DNA of 5,943 nucleotides from Myxococcales bacterium (GTDB taxonomy: Bacteria > Myxococcota_A > Polyangia > Polyangiales > Polyangiaceae). The notes under the pieces are model-generated. The model saw nothing but the letters and a program-made list of their open reading frames with translations, made no database searches and was not told where the DNA came from. Of this stretch, positions 1 to 5,369 are shown piece after piece. A program made the translations under genes and the position numbers. Where the stretch lies: contig JANYHY010000503.1 of the NCBI GenBank assembly GCA_025362165.1, positions 1-5,943 on the forward strand. Reading direction: 5' to 3'. Position 1 is the stretch's first letter. Every line of letters starts with the position of its first letter.

Positions 1-516
1 CTCCCGCTTGCGCGTCGTCCCGGAGTTCACGTTGTCCGTCCACTCGTAGTTGAACGCGAAGCGACCGCGGATCGTCAGGTACTTGTTGAACGCCCAGCGC
101 GGCTGAAACAAGGCGAAAGAGTCGACGGTCGCGTCCGGCGATTGGACCATCCCCGGAGAGAAGACGTTCGGGCTCACGCCCGTTTGGAAGAAGAACGACG
201 AGCCCGCGATCGGCGTCGCCAGCTCCTTCTTTTCTTCTTCTTTCTTCTTGTCGTCTTTGTTGGCTTCGTCCTTCTTCAGCGGATCCGACGTCCCTGTGCC
301 GAGCGTCACGGTTGGCGTGCTCGTGATCGGACCGGAGGTGGTCGGCGACAAGTCGGACTGGGGATTGGACGGAGGCTTGGGCGCGGGAGCAGCACCGCCA
401 TCGGCGTCAGCACCAGCCGGCGCTGCCATGGGTGCGTCACCCTGCGCGAGGACGGGCGCGGCGAGGAGCAGCGTAGCGGCGCAGCCCAAAACGACGAGCT
501 TGATCTTGGTGTTCAC
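1..516 (-). CDS. Exported protein with Lys/Glu-rich linker and probable outer-membrane strands (partial)
   Basis: Only the first 172 codons lie in the window and the reading frame runs off base 1. The start is GTG at 516, chosen because GGGAG (524-528) sits seven bases upstream and a signal peptide follows at once: a short KIK head, a hydrophobic core at residues 7-21 and a probable cleavage after VLA (residue 24). The mature part opens with an Ala/Pro/Gly-rich stretch (25-60), then a charged Lys/Glu/Asp block (about 81-98). From residue 106 come alternating aromatic and polar residues (FFFQTGVSP, LTIRGRFAFNYEW) that look like amphipathic beta strands. This pattern suits an outer-membrane beta-barrel or porin-like protein with a periplasmic tether, but I recognise no named family. 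The charged block resembles tethers in secreted myxobacterial proteins. The function is unknown and the barrel is inference. Confidence 0.72.
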   Translation of the reverse strand, partial: MNTKIKLVVLGCAATLLLAAPVLAQGDAPMAAPAGADADGGAAPAPKPPSNPQSDLSPTTSGPITSTPTVTLGTGTSDPLKKDEANKDDKKKEEEKKELATPIAGSSFFFQTGVSPNVFSPGMVQSPDATVDSFALFQPRWAFNKYLTIRGRFAFNYEWTDNVNSGTTRKRE

Positions 517-523
517 TTAGCAA

Positions 524-528
524 CTCCC
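524..528 (-). promoter_or_regulatory. Ribosome binding site deciding the GTG start at 516
   Basis: GGGAG on the minus strand lies seven bases before the GTG at 516. An ATG at 530-528 overlaps the site but is in another frame, so the GTG is the better start. Confidence 0.6.
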
Positions 529-534
529 ATAGCG

Positions 535-559
535 GCGCCGGACCGTTGCCCGCCGGCGC
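535..559. repeat. GC-rich inverted repeat in the leader of the exported-protein gene
   Basis: GCGCCGG (535-541) and CCGGCGC (553-559) form a perfect seven-base stem with an 11-base loop. On the minus strand the structure ends just upstream of the GGGAG ribosome binding site (524-528). It could act as a leader hairpin or an operator. No T-run follows it on either strand, so it is not a normal terminator. Confidence 0.35.
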
Positions 560-695
560 TACCGATGTCAACAGTGGAGGATCAAGCCCCAACGATTTTT
601 CGAGGGGAACCGAACCTCTTCCCGAGACACGTGCGCAGCAAGCAGTTTCCGTTCCCACCCACGCAATGCCTAAAAACGGCCCGGGTCGTCGCAGT

Positions 696-713
696 CCGTC
701 ATGGAGCTGACGG
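696..713. repeat. Perfect 6-6-6 inverted repeat, possible operator
   Basis: CCGTCA and TGACGG are perfect reverse complements separated by six bases. The centre-to-centre spacing of 12 bases is close to a helical turn, which would suit a dimeric regulator. The site lies between two divergent genes, about 90 bases before the bactofilin start. It could equally be a chance palindrome; no regulator can be named. Confidence 0.35.
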
Positions 714-791
714 CACCCGCGACCACAACTAACGCCCAGCGGTTGTAGAATGCACGGAGATGGTTGTGCTATGAGCAGCGTCCCGTTTCAC

Positions 792-797
792 AAGAGG
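792..797 (+). promoter_or_regulatory. Ribosome binding site favouring the bactofilin start at 804
   Basis: AAGAGG lies six bases before ATG 804. The in-frame ATG at 771 has only a GGAG 11 bases upstream (756-759), and ATG 750 has no evident site, so 804 is preferred. Confidence 0.55.
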
Positions 798-803
798 TCG
801 GCC

Positions 804-1205
804 ATGGATGCAACACTCTCCGCAACTGAAATCACCGCCCTGCTGGGTCGTGGCACACGCTTCGAGGGCAAGCTCCACTTCGAGGGTCGCGTCCGCATCG
901 ACGGCGTCTTCAAGGGTGAGATCAAGAGCGATGACACTCTCATCATCGGCGATGGCGCCGACGTCCACGCGGAGATCGACGTCGCGACCGTGATCATCCG
1001 CGGCGGAGTCGTGCACGGCAATATTCGCGCGAAGACTGCGCTAGAGCTCCACGCTCCTGGACGCCTCGTCGGCAACATCCAGTCGCCCTCTGTCTTCATC
1101 GATCGCGGCGTCGAGTTCCAAGGCAACTGCCGAATGGACGCAGGCGACGACGCGAAGCCGGCGACTGGCACCAAGGCGACTCCTACGGCCACTCCCGCTT
1201 CTTGA
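804..1205 (+). CDS. Bactofilin (polymer-forming cytoskeletal protein)
   Basis: This gene encodes a 133-residue bactofilin, a protein that polymerises without nucleotides into cytoplasmic, often membrane-associated filaments used in cell shape, polar localisation and chromosome placement. A short N-terminal tail (1-15) leads into the bactofilin core at about residues 17-110. The core is a series of short beta strands and glycine turns of a right-handed beta-helix: FEGKLHFEGRVRIDGVFKGE, LIIGDGADVHAEID, VIIRGGVVHGNI, LELHAPGRLVGNI and VFIDRGVEFQGNC. A Thr/Ala/Pro-rich tail (112-133) follows, as in other bactofilins with disordered ends. In-frame starts at 750 and 771 would add 18 or 11 residues, but the ribosome binding site and the usual MxATLSATEITALLG-like opening favour 804. 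The last codons overlap the downstream lipoprotein start, so the two are probably cotranslated. The family call is firm; the exact cellular role is unknown. Confidence 0.93.
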   Translation: MDATLSATEITALLGRGTRFEGKLHFEGRVRIDGVFKGEIKSDDTLIIGDGADVHAEIDVATVIIRGGVVHGNIRAKTALELHAPGRLVGNIQSPSVFIDRGVEFQGNCRMDAGDDAKPATGTKATPTATPAS

Positions 1206-1669
1206 GGTCGACGCCGCCCGTCGCGTTGATCGCGTTGATGGTCGCCGCGTGTGGCGGAGCGCGTCCGACTCCCAAGGCGCATCCGTTGACACGTCCAACG
1301 TCTTCGCCGATCGCCTCGGTTTCTGCCGCTCCCGTGATCGTGGACCCGTTGCCGTCGTTCGAGGTGCTCGGCAAGGAGTCTCTCGAGCGGTGGCCGGGCA
1401 CGCGCGAGTGTGGACGCCAAGAAGGCGTCGCGAAGGATGGCCTCAAGATCGTGATGACCGCGGCCGCCGACACCTGCGTGCGCGCGTTCGTGCGCGCGAC
1501 GGGATCAGTCTCCGGCACCATCGCCACGACCGCGACCCTCGCGGACGGCAAAGGCGACGCGATCGTCCTCGGGAGCAAGGGGCCCGTGTGCGTGCGCAAA
1601 GGTGAAACGATCACCGTGACCGTGCTGGGCGACGCGCGCGCGAGAGTGTTGCTGCGTCAGTCGCCCTAG
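1202..1669 (+). CDS. Small predicted lipoprotein coupled to the bactofilin gene
   Basis: This 155-residue protein starts at TTG 1202, which overlaps the bactofilin stop as TTGA, a usual sign of translational coupling. There is no clear ribosome binding site of its own, which fits coupling. The N-terminus is a lipoprotein signal peptide: an Arg, a hydrophobic core (6-16) and lipobox VAAC with Cys17, so the mature protein should be anchored to a membrane facing the periplasm or cell surface. A Pro/Thr/Ser-rich tether (20-50) follows. The region from about 80 to 153 alternates hydrophobic and polar residues and looks like a small beta-sandwich. It carries Cys70, Cys92 and Cys130, two of which could form a disulfide. 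I recognise no family. The gene ends inside the CTAG shared with the convergent glycosylase gene. A role with the bactofilin at the envelope is inference from the overlap alone. Confidence 0.8.
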   Translation: MRSTPPVALIALMVAACGGARPTPKAHPLTRPTSSPIASVSAAPVIVDPLPSFEVLGKESLERWPGTRECGRQEGVAKDGLKIVMTAAADTCVRAFVRATGSVSGTIATTATLADGKGDAIVLGSKGPVCVRKGETITVTVLGDARARVLLRQSP

Positions 1670-2220
1670 CGTCCGATCGCCGACTTCGGTGGACGCGAGA
1701 CCGCGTAGCTCTCGGAGTCGAAGAAGCGCCATGGCAGGTCGGCCCACTCGCATGCGTAGCCCACACCGACGCGCGCGCTCGTCGCGATCTTCGGCCGGCC
1801 GACGCGCGAAAGCAGCTTAATCTCCGCATCTTTTGCGTGCAATATACAGCCATTGTGCGCGCGCGTGATCGCGAGCTCACGTGTGAGCTTGCCGGGGCCA
1901 TCGAGCCGCGCGTCGCAGTCGATCGCCTCCGCCGCGCGAATCAAGACCGCGTGTCCGCTCCCTTCGGCCTTGCAGACGACGTTGAAGCACTCGTGCATCC
2001 CGTAGACGAGGAACACGTAGCCTGTGCCAGGCGGACCGAAGATCGGTTTCGTGCGAGGTGTCTCTCCGAAGCGCGCGTGGCACGCGAGGTCCTTCGGCCC
2101 GCGGTACGCTTCGGTCTCCACGATGCGCGCGATCCGATCACCGCAGACGATGCGTGCGCCGATGAGCGCTCGCGCGACCACGAGCGCGTCGCGAGCGTAG
2201 AACGATCGCGGCAAAATCAC
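1666..2220 (-). CDS. mpg: 3-methyladenine DNA glycosylase, AAG/MPG family
   Basis: This 184-residue protein belongs to the AAG/MPG family, monofunctional glycosylases that remove 3-methyladenine, hypoxanthine and other damaged purines, starting base excision repair. Diagnostic parts are visible in order: ETEAY (35-39), in which Glu37 matches the catalytic glutamate (human Glu125) and Tyr39 the intercalating tyrosine (human Tyr127); His48 in the ACHAR segment (human His136); YGMHECFN (73-80), with Asn80 matching human Asn169; Arg95 (human Arg182); GPGKL (108-112); and RVGVG (150-154). The position of human Tyr159, which stacks on the flipped base, is Phe70 here. The length is normal for bacterial members. 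The start is GTG 2220, overlapping the upstream stop as GTGA with no good ribosome binding site, so translation is probably coupled. Codons around residues 123-137 are unusually AT-rich (ATA, AAT, AAA, ATT). The stop shares CTAG with the convergent lipoprotein gene. Confidence 0.95.
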   Translation of the reverse strand: MILPRSFYARDALVVARALIGARIVCGDRIARIVETEAYRGPKDLACHARFGETPRTKPIFGPPGTGYVFLVYGMHECFNVVCKAEGSGHAVLIRAAEAIDCDARLDGPGKLTRELAITRAHNGCILHAKDAEIKLLSRVGRPKIATSARVGVGYACEWADLPWRFFDSESYAVSRPPKSAIGR

Positions 2221-3239
2221 GGCGCGTCGAGGCGATAGACGCGCAGCTTGCGAGCCGCCGCGATGACGGCGATGCGCGTCTCGTCGTTGGAGAACGCGAT
2301 CGTCATGACGTCACGATCGGGGAGCTTCACCAACGCTTCGGCGTGGCTCACGGAGTGAATCGTCACCGACTGCTGTTCTGTGCCCATCGTCTTGTGGAGC
2401 ACCGCGAGGAGCTGGCTCCGCGGTGAGAACACGCCGCCGTCGACGTCGCCTGTGAACGTGAGGAGAGTCTTACCGTTCTTCGCGTCGATGAGCGTGCCGA
2501 TCGCGGGCGCCTCCGTGTACCAGTTGCGATCCGGCGCGCTGAAGAGGAACCGCTCGTCCGGCGACATGGTCGTGTGCGAGCTCATCATGGGGCCGGTGAC
2601 GTGGCTCTTGATCTCCTCGAACGCACCGCTCGCACGCGCTTGCCAGAAGACGAAGTTGCCGCTCGCCGTGAGCGAGCCTGATTGCACAGGGGCCGCCGAC
2701 TGGAACTCGCGGAACATGCCGATCAGCGCGCCTGTGTGCGTGTCGAACACGGCCGTCCCTCCGTTGCACGCTTTGCTCATGCGGGCGCCGTCCATGGAGA
2801 AGCCGTCGTCGTCCGCGCAAGCGCTACCCTTGGGGAGCGCGAGCACGAGGCGCGCCCCCGTCGACGGATCGAACGCATAGCGACCGACGACCATGAGCGG
2901 ACCTGCCGCCTTCGTGATGACGCCTCCCTTCACGGCGATCGGCGCAAGAGTGGCCGCGTCGAACATCAGGAGCTTGTCTTTGTTCACGATCGCCACGCGC
3001 GATCCGTCCGGCGAGAACGCAGGCCCATCCACGAAGACGTCGCCTGTGAGCGTCGTCTCGCCGACGAGCGTGAGCGTCCATGCTTTCGAGGCGTCCATGA
3101 CGGAAGGCGCGCTCGCGTCGACGACCGGCGCGACGTCTGGAACCGAGCCAGCGTCCGTGATGATGGGCGGAACAACGACAGGCGTGCCCGTCGCTCCCCC
3201 ACACCCTACCAACACAATGACCAAGAGCGCGCGTTGCAT
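2217..3239 (-). CDS. Predicted lipoprotein with beta-propeller (WD40-like) repeats
   Basis: This 340-residue protein starts at ATG 3239, the only plausible in-frame start, although the ribosome binding site is weak. The signal peptide is very short (hydrophobic 4-11) with lipobox LVGC and Cys13, so the protein should be lipid-anchored. Residues 14-52 form a Pro/Val/Asp/Ala-rich tether. The rest carries repeated strand-turn units of the kind seen in WD40-like or PD40 propellers: AFSPDGSRVAIVN (74-86), TMSPDERFLFSAPD (224-237), VFSPRSQLLAVLH (270-282) and AFSNDETRIAVIAA (315-328), with linking phrases such as FDTHTGALIG and IDAKNGKTLL. Propellers of this kind usually serve as binding platforms; the ligand is unknown. 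Cys141 and Cys158 flank one blade and could pair. The gene follows the DUF4139 gene after 49 bases and overlaps the glycosylase gene by four. The fold is inferred from motifs. Confidence 0.85.
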   Translation of the reverse strand: MQRALLVIVLVGCGGATGTPVVVPPIITDAGSVPDVAPVVDASAPSVMDASKAWTLTLVGETTLTGDVFVDGPAFSPDGSRVAIVNKDKLLMFDAATLAPIAVKGGVITKAAGPLMVVGRYAFDPSTGARLVLALPKGSACADDDGFSMDGARMSKACNGGTAVFDTHTGALIGMFREFQSAAPVQSGSLTASGNFVFWQARASGAFEEIKSHVTGPMMSSHTTMSPDERFLFSAPDRNWYTEAPAIGTLIDAKNGKTLLTFTGDVDGGVFSPRSQLLAVLHKTMGTEQQSVTIHSVSHAEALVKLPDRDVMTIAFSNDETRIAVIAAARKLRVYRLDAP

Positions 3240-3269
3240 GACTGCGACAACGCTGCGCTCAACAGAGAG

Positions 3270-3286
3270 CTTCCGTCAACCGGAAG
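3270..3286 (-). repeat. Small hairpin between the DUF4139 and propeller genes
   Basis: CTTCCG (3270-3275) and CGGAAG (3281-3286) form a perfect six-base stem around a five-base loop, just after the DUF4139 stop (3291-3289). On the minus strand it is followed by GCTCTCTG rather than a T-run, so it is unlikely to be an efficient intrinsic terminator. It may stabilise an mRNA end or reduce read-through into the propeller gene. Confidence 0.35.
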
Positions 3287-3288
3287 AG

Positions 3289-5265
3289 TCAGGGCTTGGG
3301 GGCTGGTACCTCTGTAACGGTGATCTCTCGCAGTCCTTCGTTGAAGCGCACGTCGAGCTCGTTGAGCTTCTGGTCGGTCTCGACGAGTTGCTTGGTGATG
3401 TCGTCGAGGCGCGTCGCCATCTCGCCGAGTCGCGTCGTGAGTTTGGTGCGTAGCGCGTCTGCGCTCTTGTTCTTCTCGATCGTGTGGATGTTGCGGCGCG
3501 TCTCCTCTGTCTGGCGCGAGATGTCGACCTGCTCCTGGGCGAGCTTGGCGCGGGACGTGCGCAGCGCGATGATCTGATCGCGGATGGACCACACCGCGTT
3601 GAGCTTGGCCACGACGCCGCGATCGCTGCGTGCATCCTGCATGTATGCCTTCACGGCGTTGTCGGCGACGACGCTGAACCAGTCCTCGTTGCGACGCTGC
3701 GTGGTGCGCTCGTCGACGATGAGCTCTCCGCTGCCGCGCGCGGGGACCTTGGTCGGTATGAGCGCGCTCTGCGTGCCGACGTTGTCCTCGGTGTCCTTCG
3801 GCGGCTGGAACAAACGTGCTCCATTGATGCGCGGGTGCTTGACTAGGAGCTTTGCCTCGGTGTCTCCGCCGTTCTTGATGCGGTACTTCGTCTGCGTGAC
3901 GGCGTCGCGCTCGATCGTGAGCTGGCTGTTCTCGATCTTGGCGACGCGCTCGCCGCGCTCGTCGTACTTGCGATCTTGATCGATCGCGATCGCACGCTCG
4001 AGCGCGAAGGGAACGGTCGCCGTCGCAGCGTTGGGGAGCGGATCGAGCATGCCTTGACCCAAGAACGAGCCTTGCTCGAACACCGCGATGGGTCCGCGCT
4101 CGAGCGTGCCACCAGTCGAGTTGGCGAAGCGTGCGACGCGGAACGGATGCGACGTCGAGTCCGGCACTCCACCGTCGGGCGCGAACAAGAAGATCGACTC
4201 ACCATCCACGGGCTTGGCGAGCAGCATGACCATCGTCGCGGTCTTGTCTGGGATGGTCACCGGCAGCGGGAGATCGTAGCGAGTGGTCCCGCCCTCTTGA
4301 GCGATCGCCGCGAGAGACCGTAAATTACGGGGGTTCGAGGGGTTCGCGCGCGCTTGCTCTTGTTGAGCGACGCTGGGCCGGCTGACGGAAGATGGTGCGG
4401 GCGTTGTGCTGGTGGGGCCGCGCGCGGCGACCTTCGCGTGCGCGCTTGGCTTGGACGGCGCATTGCCAGCACCACCACCGCCACGACCTGCTCCCATCGA
4501 GCCCAGTCCGCCCATCCCACCGCTGTCGCCACCCATCGGATCATCAGAGAACGAGTATCCGTAGCCGTCTGCGTCTGCGGGCGGCGCGGGAGGTGGGGGC
4601 GGCGGAGCGCCGTCTCCGTTGAGAGAGGTCTCTGCATGCGGGACCGAGGCGATGACCTCGCCGCTGTCGGTGACCGTGGGTCGCTCGGGGATCACCGGGA
4701 CGCCGAGCTGCGCTTCGAAAGCGAGCGGCGCACCCGCGACCAACGAGAGAGAGACGTCCTTCCAATCCTCCCCGCTCAAGTTCTGGACAATGCCCCAAAC
4801 CTGCAAATCGGCCTGCCCGTTGGGTCGAACGACTACGCGGTATGACGGCTTCCACACCGGCGATTCGGCGACATACCCGACCTGAAGGTCATGCTCTTTG
4901 CCGTCCAACGACAACACGACGGTCTTGAGATCGTTCTTCTCATCAAACGTCATTTGCGAGCGCGGCTTGGGATCTTGCGTGTCGTCGCGCAGAGGGAACG
5001 CTGCGGCCTTCACGGAGCTGCCGCCCTTCTCGATCACCGCGAGAGTCGCCAAGAAGTCGCCCACCTCGCTGCCACGCATCTTGAAGCGGACCTCCGACTC
5101 GTCCACCACTCCTCCTCGTTCGAAGTACCCAACTCCATTTCGATAGACGACGACGCGCTTGAGCGGCAGCGCGCTGCCTACGATGGCAGAGCGGCCGCAA
5201 GCCACAGACGAGAGAGCGAGGACCACGGACAAGAGCCGCGGGATCGAAGCTTTGAATTGACGCAT
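3289..5265 (-). CDS. DUF4139-family lipoprotein with Pro/Gly linker and C-terminal coiled coil
   Basis: This is a 658-residue envelope protein of the DUF4139 group; the molecular function of the group is not known to me. The start is ATG 5265, with GGAG (5275-5272) six bases upstream; the adjacent TTG at 5268 would be too close. A signal peptide ends in SVAC, giving a probable lipidated Cys23. Residues 34-60 (RVVVYRNGVGYFERGG) resemble the N-terminal strand region of the family. Residues 125-190 hold its typical signature (YVAESPVWKPSYRVVV, VQNLSGEDWKDVSLSLVAGA). A low-complexity segment of about 100 residues (219-320) interrupts the domain: first six consecutive prolines, then a Gly/Met run, then Ser/Thr/Pro. 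The fold resumes near 328 (TTRYDLPLPVTIPDKTATMV) and runs to about 520. Residues 550-645 are heptad-like and rich in Glu, Arg and Lys, probably a coiled coil. Transcription would begin in the region divergent from rpoN. Confidence 0.88.
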   Translation of the reverse strand: MRQFKASIPRLLSVVLALSSVACGRSAIVGSALPLKRVVVYRNGVGYFERGGVVDESEVRFKMRGSEVGDFLATLAVIEKGGSSVKAAAFPLRDDTQDPKPRSQMTFDEKNDLKTVVLSLDGKEHDLQVGYVAESPVWKPSYRVVVRPNGQADLQVWGIVQNLSGEDWKDVSLSLVAGAPLAFEAQLGVPVIPERPTVTDSGEVIASVPHAETSLNGDGAPPPPPPAPPADADGYGYSFSDDPMGGDSGGMGGLGSMGAGRGGGGAGNAPSKPSAHAKVAARGPTSTTPAPSSVSRPSVAQQEQARANPSNPRNLRSLAAIAQEGGTTRYDLPLPVTIPDKTATMVMLLAKPVDGESIFLFAPDGGVPDSTSHPFRVARFANSTGGTLERGPIAVFEQGSFLGQGMLDPLPNAATATVPFALERAIAIDQDRKYDERGERVAKIENSQLTIERDAVTQTKYRIKNGGDTEAKLLVKHPRINGARLFQPPKDTEDNVGTQSALIPTKVPARGSGELIVDERTTQRRNEDWFSVVADNAVKAYMQDARSDRGVVAKLNAVWSIRDQIIALRTSRAKLAQEQVDISRQTEETRRNIHTIEKNKSADALRTKLTTRLGEMATRLDDITKQLVETDQKLNELDVRFNEGLREITVTEVPAPKP

Positions 5266-5271
5266 CAAGTT

Positions 5272-5275
5272 CTCC
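5272..5275 (-). promoter_or_regulatory. Ribosome binding site deciding the DUF4139 start
   Basis: GGAG on the minus strand lies six bases before ATG 5265 and only three bases before the in-frame TTG at 5268. The spacing supports ATG, giving 658 rather than 659 residues. Confidence 0.6.
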
Positions 5276-5282
5276 AGGTTCG

Positions 5283-5298
5283 AGGCAGTGAGGCAGTG
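5283..5298. repeat. Two tandem copies of AGGCAGTG
   Basis: AGGCAGTG occurs twice head to tail (5283-5290, 5291-5298), and a related CCAGTG follows at once (5299-5304). The array lies immediately upstream of the DUF4139 ribosome binding site and could be a regulator site or a slippage product. Confidence 0.45.
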
Positions 5299-5369
5299 CC
5301 AGTGTGGGTGAGGCTACGGCGTTGACTCGCGAAAAGGTCTAGTGATTGGAAGCACAAGGGCACTGGCAC
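5296..5369. repeat. Nine-base inverted repeat with widely spaced arms
   Basis: GTGCCAGTG (5296-5304) is the exact reverse complement of CACTGGCAC (5361-5369), with 56 bases between. The right arm contains the -24 element of the candidate sigma-54 promoter. The left arm presents the same TGGCAC on the minus strand, facing the DUF4139 gene, but without a correctly placed GC at -12. Confidence 0.4.

Larger units (their letters stand above)
517..803. other. Divergent control region between the exported-protein gene and the bactofilin gene
   Basis: No gene is convincing here. The stretch must hold promoters for both flanking genes. On the minus strand a perfect TTGACA (571-566) could be a -35 element, but the sequence 16-18 bases further on does not resemble TATAAT. 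On the plus strand TAGAAT (746-751) resembles a -10 element but has no good -35. If used, it would start transcription near 758, downstream of the alternative ATG at 750 and upstream of the preferred ATG at 804. Two inverted repeats (535-559 and 696-713) are listed separately. A 14-codon open frame at 666-710 lacks a ribosome binding site. All promoter assignments here are tentative. Confidence 0.4.

Noticed and set aside
605..611. GGGAACC as the -35 element of an ECF sigma promoter
   Set aside because: No matching -10 such as CGTC or TCTGA at 16-17 bases downstream.
604..623. GGGAA/TTCCC inverted repeat near a T-run, as a terminator
   Set aside because: The T-run (596-600) lies on the wrong side of the weak stem for a plus-strand terminator and reads as A on the minus strand.
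666..710. Fourteen-codon open frame upstream of the bactofilin
   Set aside because: No ribosome binding site and no recognisable peptide.
142..732. Plus-strand open frame of 196 codons opposite the exported-protein gene
   Set aside because: It lies antisense to a gene with a signal peptide and ribosome binding site. Its Phe/Leu run is only the complement of the Lys/Glu block.
750..803. Bactofilin start at ATG 750 or 771
   Set aside because: Poorer ribosome binding sites, and the extra residues do not resemble the usual bactofilin N-terminus.
788..1420. Minus-strand open frame of 210 codons across the bactofilin and lipoprotein genes
   Set aside because: Arg/Ser-rich translation typical of antisense frames in GC-rich DNA, and it covers a clear bactofilin.
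2682..3317. Plus-strand open frame of 211 codons opposite the propeller lipoprotein
   Set aside because: Arg/His/Asp-rich with no family resemblance; the minus-strand gene has a signal peptide and repeats.
5285..5301. Full minus-strand sigma-54 promoter for the DUF4139 gene
   Set aside because: TGGCAC is present, but the expected GC at -12 is displaced by two bases, which usually abolishes recognition.
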